64,000 bases of DNA, from NCBI GenBank assembly GCA_029783825.1, contig JAREIK010002660.1, positions 130,182-194,181 on the forward strand, written 5' to 3'. Origin of the DNA: Sapria himalayana (taxonomy: Eukaryota; Streptophyta; Magnoliopsida; Malpighiales; Rafflesiaceae). Positions 1-14,946 of this stretch are shown here, one piece after another (position 1 is the first letter of the stretch; every line of letters starts with the position of its first letter). Position numbers and translations under genes: made by a program. Under the pieces are notes generated by a model that saw only the letters and a list, made by a program, of their open reading frames with translations, was not told where the DNA came from and did no database searches.

Positions 1-752
1 GATAGATAGACAAAAATATAGATAGAAAATAAATAGATAGAGAAGTTGCTAAATTTATAGATAGTTAAAAAAATAGTTAGGTAGATTGATAGATTAATAG
101 ATCAATAAATATATAGATAGATAGATAGATACACAAATATATATAAAGATAGATAGACATATAGACAGTTACATTGAAACACAGATATATAGATACATAG
201 TTAGATAGATAGATAGATAGAAAAGTAGACATATAGATAGATAGATAGTTAGACAGACAGATTGATTGATTGATGGTGAGACAAATAGATAGATAGACAC
301 ATAGTCTAATAGATTTATATATTAAAAGATCCATCGAGAGAGATAGACAGAGATAGAAGTAGACAAATAGAAAGCTAAACAAATAGATAGATAGATAGAT
401 AAATAAAGATATATTGATAGACATATAGAAAGATAGATAAATAGATAGAAAGGCTAATAGTATAATAGATGAATAGAGTGATTGAAAGAAACAAATTTAT
501 AGATAGACAGACAGAAAGATAGATAGATACAAAGATAGATACATATATAGAAAAACAAAAAATAGATAGATATACATATAGATAGATTTACAAATAAATA
601 GATATACACATAGTCAAGTAGATAGAAATATAAATATAAACAGACAGATATACATATAGTCAAATATACAGATAGGCAGATAGAAGATATATAGGTAGAT
701 AGAAAGAAAAAAAGAAAGATAAATAATTATATAGATAGCAGGTAGATATATA

Positions 753-820
753 GTAACATACACACATAGACACATAGACATATAAAATAATTGACACATA
801 GAACCATAGACACATAGATA
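753..820 (+). repeat. ACATAG/ACACATAG variant block (first of three)
   Basis: The GATA pattern gives way locally to repeated ACACATAG and ACATAG units, with cytosine at positions where the rest of the array has guanine or adenine. The same variant recurs near 7.7 kb and 11.3 kb. It reads as a diverged sub-family of the array, not a separate element. Confidence 0.7.
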
Positions 821-1224
821 GATAAAAAGATAGACTAATAGATAGATAGATAAACTAATAGATAGATAGATATATAGATTGATAGATTTAAATATTGATA
901 GATAGACATGATAGACTGATAGATAGATAGATAAACTAATAGATAAATAGATATATAGATTGATAGATATAAATACTGATAGATAGCTAGATATATAGAT
1001 AAACAAATATACAAATGGACATATAGATAGATAAATAGAGAAATATATAGATTGATAGATATGTAGATATACAAATAGATAGGTAGACAAATAGAAAGAC
1101 AAATATATAGATTGAAAAATATATAGATAGACAAATAGATAGATAGACAGATAAATAAATAGTATGATAGATAGATAAACAGATAGACAAATTGTCAGTT
1201 ATATAGATAAAAAAATAGACAAAT

Positions 1225-2425
1225 ATTTAGATAGAAAGATATGTAAATAGATATATAGAAAGATACATACAAACATATATAGATAGATAGATAGAAAGAT
1301 AAAAATATAAATAGATAGATAAATAGATAGATATATAGATAGATATATAGATAGAAAGATAGACAGATAGATAGACAGACAATCTGATAGATAAATAGAT
1401 AGATAGACTAATAGACTGATAGAATGATAGATAGATACATAGATTTGACAATAGGCAGATAGATAGATAGATAAACATATTGGAATTTTGACATATAGAT
1501 AGATTGACATATAGTCAGATAGAGAATTAACAAATAGATAAATAAGCAGATATGTAGATAATTAAATAGACATATAGACAAATAAATAGATAGTTAGATA
1601 AAAATATAGATAGATAAATAGATATCTTGATAGTCAAATAGATATCTTGATAGTCAAATAGATAGATAGATAGATTGGTATATATATAGATATGTAGTTA
1701 GTTAGTTAGATATATAGATACATAGATAGATAGATAAACGTATAGATAGAAAGATAATTAGATAGCTAGAAATATGAACAGATCGATAGATTGGCATATA
1801 AATAGCTAGATAGTTGACAATTAGACAAATAGATAGATACATAGATAGATAGATAGGCAGATAGATAGGCAGATAGACAGATAGATAGAATGAAATATAG
1901 ATATATAGATAAATAGATATGCAAATATATTGATAGATAAATAAACTTATATAAATAGATAGATAGTTAGTTTTATAGAAAGTTAGACAGATAGATAGTT
2001 AGATAAATAGATAGATAGATTGATTGATAAATAGAAAAAAATAAAAATATATAGATAAGTAGATAATTAGATCAATGGATAGATAGATCGATATATACAT
2101 ACGTAGATATATAGATTAACTTATAGATAGATAAACAACAACACAATTAGACAGTTAATAGAAAGATAGCCTAAAGATAAATAGATCGACATATAGGTAT
2201 ATAAACAAAAAGTTAGTTAGATAGATAAACATATTGAAATATAGATAAATAGATAGATAAACAACTAGACAAATATATAGATAGATAGATAGACAGACAG
2301 ATAGATAGATATAAATAAAGATAGATAGATAGATTGATTAATAGACAGATAGATAGATTAATAGATAGATAGATAGAATTACAAAAAGCATATATACAAA
2401 TATACAAATAGTAAAATAGACAGAT
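1225..2425 (+). repeat. Higher-order repeat, ~1.2-kb unit, copy A
   Basis: Irregular landmarks in this stretch recur in the same order about 1.2 kb downstream. Examples are ACATATTGGAATTTTGACAT at ~1477 against ACATATTGGCATTTTGACAT at ~2666, GACAATTAGACAAATAG at ~1808 against ~2980, and an AAATATATAGATAAG segment at ~2044 against ~3266. Offsets drift between about 1170 and 1220 through small indels. The shared irregularities, not the GATA background, show descent from one duplicated unit. Confidence 0.75.
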
Positions 2426-3660
2426 AAATATATAAACAAATAGATAAATAAATAGATAGATAAAAAGATTCATACAAATATATATAAATGGATAGTTAGA
2501 TAAATAGTAATATAAATAGACAGATAAATTGGTAGATAGATAGATAGACAGATATATAGATAGAAAATTTAATAGATAAATAGATAGATAGACTAATAGA
2601 TAGATATAATGATAGATAGATCCATAGATATGAAGATAAAAAGATAGATAGATAGACAGATAGACATATTGGCATTTTGACATATAGATAGAAATACGGA
2701 TAGTCAGATAGACAGATAACCAGAAACATATATAAGCAAATATATAGATAATTACATAGACATATAGATAGAAAATTAGATTTTTAGATAGATCATTAGA
2801 TAGATAGATAGATAGATATCTAGATAGACAAATAGATAGATAGATAATTAGGTATATAGACAGATAGATAGTTAGACAAATAAATAGATAGATAAATTCA
2901 TAGATAAAAAGAAAATTAGATAGTTAGAGAGCTAGATAGATAGACAGACCAATAGATAGACATATGAATAGATAAATAGTTAGACAATTAGACAAATAGA
3001 TATGCTTATAGTTAGATAGACAAATAAAAAGATCTACAGATGTGTAGATAAGCTAATAGATAGACATACATATAGACAGACAGACAGATAGATAGATAAA
3101 CATACAGACATACAAATAGAAAGATAGATAGATACATAGATAAATAGATATACAAAAAGAATGATAGATAGATAAATTGATATAAATAGATAGATAGTTA
3201 GATATATATTTAATTAGATAGAAAGATAAATAAATATATAGATAGATTAATAAATATAAAAAATTAAAATATATAGATAAGCAGATAGTTAGATTTGATG
3301 GATAGATAGATAGTTATATACATACACAGATATACAGATTGACTTATAGATAGATAGACAAAAACACAATTAGATAGTTAAATAGTAGATAGACTGAAAG
3401 ATAAATAGATCAGACATATAGGTATATAAACAAAAAGTTAGATAGATAGATAAACATATAGAATTATAGATAAATAGATAGATAGATAAACAACTAGACA
3501 AATAGATAGATAGATATATAGAGAGATTGATAGATTGATATAAGAAAGATAGATAGATAAAGAGATAAATAGATAGATAGAAAAATAGATAGATAGATAG
3601 AAATACAAAAATTATATATACAAATATACAAATATTAAAATAGATAGATAAATATATAGA
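2426..3660 (+). repeat. Higher-order repeat, ~1.2-kb unit, copy B
   Basis: Second copy of the unit, directly adjacent to copy A. The clearest match is 2187-2450 against 3412-3660. Both hold a GACATATAGGTATATAAAC stretch, then a GATAAACAACTAGACAAAT stretch, then a block of ATACAAATATACAAATA type about 130 bases later. The two copies are visibly diverged by substitutions and small indels. Confidence 0.75.
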
Positions 3661-6600
3661 CAATTAGATAGATAAATAGATAGACATATAGATAGATAGA
3701 CAAATAGATTGATAGATATATATATATAGATAGATTGTTAGATACATATAGATATATAGACAAAAATTTAAATAGACGAATAGACAAATATATAGAAATA
3801 GAGATAGATATTAGACACTTAGATATAAAAATATATAGATAAACAGATAGATAGATAGATAGACAGAAAGATAGATAAATAGATAGATATACAGATAAAC
3901 AAATAGATAGATTTACAATTAGATAGATAGATAGGCAATAAAATAGATCAATACTTAGACAGATAGACTAATAGACAGAAAGATAGATAGAGATAGATAG
4001 AAATATAGAAAGATAGATTGACATATGTATAGATATTGAGATAGACAAATAGACAAATAGATAGATAAATAGACATTTAAAATTATAGATATATAGATAG
4101 ATAGACATAGAAATAGACAGATAGAGAGTTAGACAAATAGGTAGATAAATAGATAGATAGATAGACCGATAAAAAAATAGAAAGATAGATAGATAAATTA
4201 ATAGGAAAATAGACTTATATAGATAAATTAATAGGCAAATAAACTAATAAACATAAAGATAGATATACATATAGATAGTAAAATAAATAGATAGATAAAT
4301 AAATAGATACAAATATAGATATATAGATAGATAGATTGATAGATTGATTGGTTGATAGACTAATAGATTGATAAATAGAAAGATAGTTAGAAAGTTATAT
4401 TGATAGATACATAAAGAAATAGATTCATAAATCAATATATTGATACATAGACATATATACAAATAGATAGATAGGTAGACATATAGCAAACATATAGATA
4501 GATAGATAGTTAAAAATGTAGATAGACATATAAATAGAAAGATAGATAGACAGATAGATAGTAAAATAGATTAATAAATGGATATATAGACAGATAGAAA
4601 AATAGACATATAGATAGATAGACAAATACATATATAGATAGTTAAATAGATAGATATACAAAAAGATAGAGAGACAGACAGGCACACAGATAGACAGATA
4701 GATACATACATAGATATGCAAATATATAGCTAGATAGACACATAGAAACATAGATAGATAGACAAAGACATAAATAGATAGATAGATATATAAATAGATA
4801 GATAGAAAAATAGATAGATAGATAAATATAAGATAGAAAGATAGATAAATAAACAAAAAGACACATATATAGACACATAAAGATAAAAATATATAGATAA
4901 ATAGATAGGTAGACAATCAGACTAATAGACTAATAGGCATATAGATAGTTTGATAGATAGACACAGATAAATAAGTAGATAGATAGAAAGTCTATTAAAT
5001 ACACATACAAATAGCCATATAAATAAATAAATAAATAATATATATATATATATATCGATAGATATATAAATAAACAAATAGACATATAGAAAGAAAGAAA
5101 GATAGATAGATATACAGATTGACAGATAGATAGATAGATAGACAGATAAATAGATACATAGATTGATAGATCGACAAATAGATATATAGACATATAAATA
5201 AATAGATAGATAAACGGATAGGCAAATAAACAGGTTGATAGATATATAGAGAGATATATAGAGAGATATAGATAGATATATAGATAGATAGACTAATAGA
5301 CTGATAGGTTAAAAAGATAGTTATATAGTTAGACAGATAGATAAATAGGCAGATATAGATAAACATATAAATTTTTAGTTAGTTAGTGAAATAGTCAGAT
5401 ATAAAGATAAACATATAGATAAATTCATAGATTGATAGATTTATTAATAGACAAATAGATGCATAGACAAATAAAAAATAGTAAAATAGAAAGTTATACA
5501 TATAGGCAAATATATAGATAGAAAGATAAATAGATTTATTGATATATAGATAAAAGATAGACATATAAATAGTTAGACAAATAGATATATAAACATATAT
5601 AGAGATTGACAGATAGATAGAAAGATAGACACATTGACTTATATACTGATATACTAAAAAATAGATAGAGAGAGAGATATATATATATATATATATAGAT
5701 TGATAGATATATAGTAGACAAATAGATAGATAGACAAATTGATAGATAGATAAACAAATAGATAGATACACAAAATCATAAATTGATAAATAGATAGATA
5801 GATATAAAGATAGATAGATAAATAGAAAGATAGTAGTTAGTTAGTTAGTTAGACATATAGATAAATAGATTCCTAGATAGAAGGATAGATAGACAGATAT
5901 AGATTGATTGATTGATAGACAGACAAATTGATACATATAGAGATTGACAATATGATATTTATATATAGACAGATTGACTAATATACTACTTGATAGAAAG
6001 AGAGTTAGATAGTTAGACAGATAGATAGAATGAAAAATAGTTGGATAGTTATATAGATTGATAGATAGGCATATAGATATATAGACAAATAGATAGATAG
6101 ATAGACTGATAGATCGATATATAGATAAACATATTGATAGATAGATAGATAGACAAATAGACAGAATTACAGATAGATAGATTGATAGATAGATAGACAT
6201 ACAGACATATGGACATATAGATAATTAGTTAGATAGATATATTGATATATAGACATATAGGACTATAGACTGATAAACTTAAAGGCAGATAGAGAGAGAG
6301 AGAGATTGACATATAGACAATTACATAAATCGAGAGACAAGTAGATAGATATATAGATAATAGATATATAGATTGAAAGATAGATAAATAGATATAAAGA
6401 TAGACAAACAGATAAACAAATAGATAAATAGACAATAAGATAGATATACACATAAACACATATATAAATAGTCAGATAGATAGATAGACTATTAGACTAA
6501 TAAAAAAATATATAGTTAGATAATTAGACAGATATATATATAGTCAGATAGACAGATAGATTGTTAGACACATAGATAAATAGATAGATAAATAGATAGA

Positions 6601-6960
6601 TAAATAGATAGATAGACAAATAGACATATAGAAAATAGATAGATAGACAAATAGACATATAGAAAATAGATAGGTAGACATATAGAATGATCGACAAATA
6701 GCCAGAAAGTCTGTTGGTAAAATAGTCAGATAAACAGATATGTAGATAAATAGATAGATTGATAAATAAATAGACAAATAGATATATAAATAGATAGACA
6801 AATAGATAGAAAGATAGAAAAATAGAAAGATAGATAAATAAATAGACAAGAAGTCTTATAAACTGATAGACTGATAACTAATAGACTGATAGATAAATTG
6901 ATAGTTAATAGATAAATAGATAGATATATATACAAATAGAAAATTAGATAGACAAATAGA

Positions 6961-6985
6961 TATATATATATATATATATATATAT
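6961..6985. repeat. (TA)n run
   Basis: An uninterrupted alternating TA run of about 12 units inside the GATA array. Similar runs occur at 8887-8911, 31380-31402 and 53760-53792, probably by slippage from ATATAG variants. Confidence 0.9.
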
Positions 6986-7716
6986 GTAGAATGAATGAAA
7001 GACTGATAGATTTATAGACAAAAAGATAGTTAGATAGTTAGATGGTTAGATAGTTAGACAGATATATAGTTACATAGATAGATAGATTGACACATAGACA
7101 TATAGATAGATATTTAGATAGACATATAGATAGATAAATAGATACATAGATAAATTGATAGTCAGATAGACAAATAGATAGATACTAAATTCAAAGATAG
7201 ATAATAAGATAAACAAGTAGATAGATAAACAAATAGATAGTTAGACAGATAGATTGATTGATTAATAGATAGACAGATAGATAAATTTCTACACAGTATA
7301 ATAGACATATATATTAAAATATAGATATATAGATAAATAGAGACACATATATACAAATAAAAAGATAGATAGAAAGATAGATATTTAGATAAAGAGTTAG
7401 ATAGATAGACATATAGATATATAGATAGATACATAGATAGACAGATAGTTTAATAGATGAATACAGAGATAGTCAAAAAATAGATAGACAATTTAATAGA
7501 TAGACAGATAGACAAATAGACATATACAAATCTAGATAGAGAGACAAATAGACAGATAGATAGATACAAAAATAAATACATAAATAGATATATAAACATG
7601 TAGAGAGATAGATAAGTAAAAATATAGACAGATATACAGATAGACAAATAGATAGATAGGTAGATAGATAGATAGATATATAGATTGACAATTAGATAGA
7701 TAGATAGATAGATAAA

Positions 7717-7833
7717 TACATAGATACATAGACACATAGACACATAGACACAATAACACTTTGACACTTTGACACATAGATACATAGACACGTAGACACA
7801 TAGAAACATAAAACATAGACACGTAGACACATA
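7717..7833 (+). repeat. ACATAG/ACACATAG variant block (second of three)
   Basis: About 117 bp of ACATAG, ACACATAG and CACTTTGACAC units, including two CACGTAGACAC variants with CpG. It interrupts ordinary GATA repeats and is the longest of the three blocks of this sub-family. Confidence 0.7.
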
Positions 7834-8886
7834 TAGATTGATAGATACAAAGAGAGATAGACATATAGATAGAAAAATAGATATATAAGTAGATAGAGAG
7901 ATAGACAAATAGAGAAATAGATAAATATAAACATAAACAAATAGATAGATAGAAGATAGAAAGATAGATTTATAGACAGACAGACAGATAGATAGATAGC
8001 TAGATATATAAATTGTGAGATAGACAAATATATATTGATAGATTGATAGACAAATATATATAGATAGATTGATAGACAAATATATAGATAGATAGATATA
8101 CATATATTCAAATATACAGATAGACAGATAGTTAGATAGATAGACCGATAGAAAAAAGAGATAACTAGATAGATAGATGGATAAATAGCTAGATATACAA
8201 TTAGATAGATAGATAGATATATAGATAGACATAAAAATAAATATATTAAAAAATATAGATAGATAGAAAGATAGAAGATAGATAGACTAATAGTAAGAAA
8301 GATAGATAAAAATATAGATAGATAGACATATAAATAGATAGATAGTTAGATAGTTAAAAAAATAGATAGATAGATAGATAGACATATACATAGATTAACA
8401 AATAGACTTATAGATAGTTAGAAAAATAGAAAGATAGTTACATAAACACATAGATAAATAGATAGACAGATAGATTAGACATATTGATTGATGGAATAAT
8501 AGATTGATAGACAAATAAATAGTTAGAGATATAATTAAGACAGATATATAGATAGATAGATATATAAAAGATAAAAAGATAAACATATAGATAAATAGCT
8601 ACATAGATATATAGATAGGTAGACAAATATATAGATTTACTGATATTCTAATACATAGAAAGATATTTAGACAATTAACTACATAGATAGATTAAAATAT
8701 AGACACATAGATAGATAGAAAGATAGTTAGTTAATTAGTTACAAATATAGTTTCATAAACATATAATGAATTAGACAAATAATTAGATGGACATACAGAT
8801 AGAGAGATATATAAATATATAGATAGGCAATTAAATAGATAGAAAGATAGATAGACAAATAGACACATAGATAGATATATAGATAG

Positions 8887-8911
8887 ATATATATATATAT
8901 ATATATATATA
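8887..8911. repeat. (TA)n run
   Basis: Alternating TA tract of about 12 units flanked on both sides by GATA repeats. Confidence 0.9.
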
Positions 8912-9029
8912 GAAAATAGATAGACAAAGAGATAGATAGATAGAAAAACATTTGGATAGTTAGATAGATATAAAGATAGATAGATAAATGCATAGAAATA
9001 TATATAGATAGATAGATAGATTTAATGAT

Positions 9030-9200
9030 TGACTAATAGACAAAAATACAATTAAACAATTAGATAGTTAGATAGATAGATAAAAATTTAAAGAGATCGA
9101 CAGATAGATAAATAAATAAAAAGATAGATAAACATATAGATAGATAAATAGTAGATAGATAGATAGATAGACAATTATAAAAATATAAAGATAGATAGAC
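9030..9200 (+). repeat. Possible third, more diverged copy of the 1.2-kb unit
   Basis: A CAAAAATACAATTA segment followed by AGATCGACAGATAG and GATAAACATATAGATAG resembles the order of landmarks at 2130-2240 and 3355-3470. The match is weaker than that between copies A and B and stays tentative. Confidence 0.35.
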
Positions 9201-9349
9201 CAATAGATAGATAGATAAAAAAATACATATATAGATAGACAGATATATGGATAGCAGATACATTGATAGATAGATATATAAATAGTTATACAGATATACA
9301 AATAGACAGATAGATAGATAGATACACAAGTAGATAGATATAAATATAA

Positions 9350-9350
<1 letters not shown>

Positions 9351-9380
<30 letters not shown>
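9351..9380 (+). repeat. (TG)15 microsatellite
   Basis: Thirty bases of perfect TG dinucleotide inside the GATA array, flanked by TAAATATAAA and TATAGAAAGA. Confidence 0.95.
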
Positions 9381-9384
<4 letters not shown>

Positions 9385-9883
9385 GAAAGATAGATATATA
9401 AACAAATAGACAGACATATAGATAGATAAAAAAATAGATAGATAAATAGATAGACTATTAGACAGACAGATAGATATAAAGATAAAATGATTTACTGATA
9501 GAGAAATAGATAGTTATAAAAATAAATGTATCGACAAAAAGGAAAAACTATAAATAGACACAAATATAGATAGATAAATAGACATTTAGACAGATATATA
9601 GATATATAGATAAAAGATAGAAATAACAAAATTCAAATAAATAAATATATATACAGATAGAAAAATAGATAGATTAACAAATAAACATATATATAGATAG
9701 ACATATAGATAGATCGAAAGATAAATAGATAGATAGAAAGAGTGAGACAAAGATAAATATATAAATAGATAGATTAATAGATAGATAGATAGATAGATGA
9801 TAGATAGACAAATAGATATAATGACAAGTAGACGTATAGAAAGATAGATATATAGACAGTTAGAAAAATAAATAGATAGATAA

Positions 9884-9901
9884 ACACACACACACACACA
9901 C
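9884..9901 (+). repeat. Short (CA)n run
   Basis: About nine CA units inside the GATA array, followed by CGCATATATACATGG, a local departure from the GATA pattern. Confidence 0.85.
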
Positions 9902-11263
9902 GCATATATACATGGATATATAGATCGACAGATATAGATAGATAGATAAAAAAATAAATAGATAATTAGATAGATAGATATACAAATAGATAGATATACA
10001 AATAGAGAGATTGACAAATAGACAAATAGATAGATAGATAGATAAATAGATAAATTGATTGATTGACAGAAAGACTGATCGACATATATACAGATAGATA
10101 AATAGATTGATTGATGGACATATAGATAATTAGACAATTAGAAATATAGATATATAGACAAATAGATAGATAAATAGTTTGATAGACAGACATATAGACA
10201 TATAGATAGATTCATAGATAAATAGATATAAAAATATAAAGAAATATATGAAAGAAAGATAAAAAGATAGATGGATAGATAGAAAGATAGACAAATAGAT
10301 AGATATATAGATAGATGCATACGATTATAGATAAATATATAGATAGAAAGATAAACAAATAAATACATAGATAGAAAAACAAAATGTTAAATAGACACAT
10401 AGATAGATAGATAGATAAATAGATAGTCAAATCAATAAATGCATAGATAAATAGATAGATAGATAGACATATAGATAGATAGACATATAGATAGATTCAC
10501 AAATTGATAGATATATAGAAATATAGATTCTTAAATTGATTGATGATTGATTGATTGATAGATAGACAGATAAACATATATATTGATAGATAGATAGATA
10601 CATATATACATAGATAGATAAAAAGATTTATAGTTAGAAATACAAAAAGACATATAGATAGATAGAAAGATAGATAGATAGAAAGAGAGATAAAAAGATA
10701 GAATGATAAACAGGTAGATATATAGACAAGTAGACTATTAGATAGATAGATATATTGATTGATAGATAGATAAATAGATAGATACATATACTAATAGAAT
10801 TATATACTAAAAGATTGTTAGAGAAATATACTTTGAGATATATAGACAAATAGAAAGATATTTAGATAGAAAGATAGATAGATAGTCTGTTAGAGATACA
10901 GACATTTAGATAGTTTGATAAATAGATAGATAGACTGATAATCTAATTAATGAATAGAGTGATATAAAGAAAGACTTATAGATAGATAGATATAAAGATA
11001 TATTGACAAATTGATAGATAGATAGATAGACAGGCATACATATTGATAGATACAATGATAATTATATAGACAGGTTGAAAAATATGTAGAATGAAAAATA
11101 AATTGATATTCAGGTAGGCAAATAGATAGAAAGTTAAATAGAAACATATACAGATATATAGAGCCACAAATAAATAGATAGGCAGATAGGTAGATAAATA
11201 TATATGTAGAAAGATTGATAGATAGATAGATATATACATAGGTAGATAGATACATAGATAGAT

Positions 11264-11370
11264 AGACACCTAGATCCATAAATAAATAGACACATATACA
11301 CATATGCACATAGACACATAGACACATATACATTTAGACACATAGAGACATAGATACATAGACACCTAGA
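11264..11370 (+). repeat. ACATAG/ACACATAG variant block (third of three)
   Basis: A block of GACACATAG, GACACATATAC and GACACCTAG units, the same sub-family as at 753-820 and 7717-7833. GACACCTAG units lie near both its ends (about 11265 and 11361). Confidence 0.7.
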
Positions 11371-12780
11371 CAGACAGACAGATAATTAAATAGCCATATA
11401 TACAGATAGATAGATAAAAAAATAGTCAGATAGATAGATAAACAATAAGATAGATAGATAGATAGATGTATAGATACACATATTCTCATTTAGCCAGATA
11501 AATGGATTGATAGATATATAGATTGATAGATAAACCAATAGGTAGATAGATTAATAAACAAATATACATAAAGAGAGATATATTGATAGATAGATAAATA
11601 GTTAAACATATAAAAAGATAGAGAGATAAAAATATAGATAGCTAGAAGGATAGACAAATAGTTATTTAGAGAGATACACAAATAGACAAATAAATAGATA
11701 TCTAGATAGATATATAGATAGATATATAAATAGTAAGATAGACAGATCGACATTATACAAATAGAAAGATTGATAGAAAAACACATAGATAGATAGACAG
11801 ACAGATAGATATATAGACAGAAAGATAGATAGACTAGATAGATTGATACACAGATAAATAGAAAGATAAATTAATAGATACTCATATATTTAGTTATACA
11901 TATAGACAAATACATAAATAAATAGAAAGACTTATAAACACATAAATATATAGATAATATAGATAGATATATCAAAAGATAGTAAATTATACAAATAGAC
12001 AAATAGCAAGAAAGTGAGATAGAAATATAGATAGAAAAACTAATAGAGAAATAGTCATATAGATTGATAAAAAAAATATAGTTTGACAGATAGAAAGATA
12101 TACAAATTGAAAGTTAGATAGATAAATAGATAATCATATAGATATATAGATAGATACATAGATAGATAGATAGATACATAGACAGATAGATAAATAGATT
12201 GATAGATAGAAAGATACACAGATACACAAATATACATATAGATAGATAGACGAATAGATGGATAAACAAATATAGAGATAGAAAAATAGACAAATAGATT
12301 GAAGACAGATTGATAGAAACTTATATAGATAGATAGACTATTATATACATAGACACATAAATAGATTGACATACAGATAGACAGACAGATAGATAGATAG
12401 ATAGATAGATAGAGAGATAGATATATAAATATATAGATAGAGAAATATAAAGATATACAGATACATAGATAGATTGAAAAAAAAATAAACAAATAGACAA
12501 ATTGATATATAGATAGATATGTAGACGAACAGATAAATAGATACAAAAATAGACATATAGATAGATAGCTAGATGGATAGATAGATAGATTGACATATAG
12601 ATAGAATAATAAATAAATAAATAGACAAATAGATAGATTGATAGATTGATTGATAGATAGATTGATAGATTATTAGAAAGGAAGATTAACAGTTTGATAG
12701 AAAGGAAAATAGATAGATAGATAGATTGATTGATTGATAGATAAATAGATAAATATATTGATTGATTGATCGAAAAAAAG

Positions 12781-12990
12781 ATATATAATTAGATAGTTTG
12801 ACATATTAACAAATAGATAGCTAGATAGAAAGAGAGAAAGATAGATAGACTATTAAACAAATAGATAGATAAATCGATATTCAGATTGATAGTAAAACAT
12901 ATAGATAGATAGACAAAAAAGCTGATATGAGGATAAGAAGATAAAAATATAGATAGTTTAACATATATATATATAAAAGTCAGAAAGATA
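12781..12990 (+). repeat. Second higher-order pair, left copy
   Basis: Contains ATATATAATTAGATAGTTTG, then ACATATTAACA, then GATAGACAAAAAAG, a GAGGATAAG motif and AAAAATATAGATAGTTT. The same landmarks in the same order lie about 1470 bases downstream. Confidence 0.7.
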
Positions 12991-13694
12991 GATAGATAGA
13001 TGTAGAGATAGGTTGCTAGATAGATAGATAGATATATATATATATATAGTTAGTTAGTTAGAAAGATAAATCATTTGAATGATAAATAGGAGGATAGAAA
13101 GATAGACAAATAGATAGATGGATTGATAAACAGATAGATATATAAATAAATAGATAGACAGATTGATTGATTGATAATTGGATAGACAAATAGATTGATT
13201 GATTGATAATCGAATGGACAAATAGATTGATAGATAGATTGATAGATATGCATATATAAATTGGCAGATAGATAGATATCTAAATTGAAAAATAGACACA
13301 AAGGTAGATAGATAGATAGACAGATAGATAGTACATTAGTTAGTTAGATAGACATAAAAATAGTTAAAGAAATAGAAAGATAGATAGATAAAAAGATAGA
13401 TAGATAGATAAATAGATAGACAAATATCCTAATAAAAAGATAGATACAAAGATAGATAAATAGATAGATAGATAGATAGTTAGTTTAGTTAGTTAGTTAG
13501 ATAGATAGATAGATAGAATGATAAACATATAGAAAAATAGACTGATAGTTTGATTGATAGTTATAAAGTTAGATAGATAAATAGTTAGACAAATAGATAT
13601 ATTGACAATTAGAGAGAAAGATAGATAGATAGATATAGAGATAAAAGAATAGATAGATTGATTGATACATAGATCGACAAATATAATGATAAAC

Positions 13695-13727
<33 letters not shown>

Positions 13728-14257
13728 CATAGATTGAAAAATAGAATGATAAAAAGATAAAGATATAGATAGATAGATAGATACATAGATAGAAAGATAG
13801 ACTGATTAACAAATATGTAGATAGGTAGATGAGTAGAAAGGCAGATATACAAATAGACAAATAGTTAAATATATAGATAGATAAAAGGATAGATTAATAG
13901 AAGATAAATATATAGATAGATAAATATATACATAGATTTACTGATAGACTGATAGTTGTATTGATAATTAAATAGTCAGATAGTTAGGAAAAATATTTTA
14001 TAAATAATTAGACATATAGACACAGATAAATACTCAAATAGATATAGAGATAGGTAGAGAGATAGATGGATAGATAGGTATACAAATATATAGATAGATA
14101 AACTAATAAACAGATAGACATATAAACATATAGTCAAATAGATAGATAGACAAATAAAAAATTTATTGATAGTTAGATAGAATGATAGATAGACATATAT
14201 ATAGTTAGATATATATATATATAGATAAAAAGATAAATAGATAGATAGACAAATAGA

Positions 14258-14465
14258 TATATAATTAGATAGTTAGACATATTAACATATATATAGATAG
14301 ATTGATTGATTGATTTTTAACCAAATTAGACTAGATAGATAGATTTACAGAATGACAAATAAACATATATATAGATAGACAAAAAAGTAGATTAGAGGAT
14401 AAGTAGATAAAAATATAGATAGTTTGACATATATATATATATATATATACATATAGTCTGATAGA
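14258..14465 (+). repeat. Second higher-order pair, right copy
   Basis: Partner of 12781-12990 with the same ordered irregular landmarks (ATATATAATTAGATAGTTAG, ACATATTAACA, GATAGACAAAAAAG, GAGGATAAG, ATATAGATAGTTTGACAT). The offset is about 1466-1479 bases, so the spacing differs from the 1.2-kb unit near the left edge. Confidence 0.7.
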
Positions 14466-14913
14466 TAGATTGAAAGATAGTCAGATAGATAGATAGACAG
14501 ATAGTTAAACAGATAATAGATGATAGACAAATTGCTTGATAAAAAGTCAGATAAAAGGTAGATAGATAGATACACAAAAAGATATATAGAAATATAGATA
14601 GATAAATAATTAGGCAGATAAGTAGATAGGTAGAAAGACAGATATATTGATAGATAGATAGATAGTCTGATAGACAATTTGATAGATATCTAGATAGACT
14701 TATTGACAAATAGATAGTTAGATAGATAGAAATAAATAAAGATTGATAGAATGTTAAATAGATAGACTAATATACTGATAGTCTGATTGATAGTTAAAGA
14801 GTTAGGTAGTTATACAAATAGATAGATAGATAGCTATACAAATTGGCTAATCGATAGATAGATAGATATATAAATATAATTATAGGCATATAGATTGAAC
14901 AATAGATAAATAC

Positions 14914-14946
<33 letters not shown>

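Noticed and set aside
1694..1710. TTAG/GTTA runs (also near 5832, 13048, 13480 and 55992) as interstitial telomere repeats
   Set aside because: The unit is a tetranucleotide GTTA derived from GATA by one change, not the plant telomeric heptamer TTTAGGG.
7450..8232. 260-codon minus-strand frame and dozens of similar Ser/Ile/Tyr/Leu-rich frames across all array blocks
   Set aside because: They are the automatic translation of (TATC)n, which lacks stops in every frame. They have no domain, no stable start context and overlap in several frames at once.
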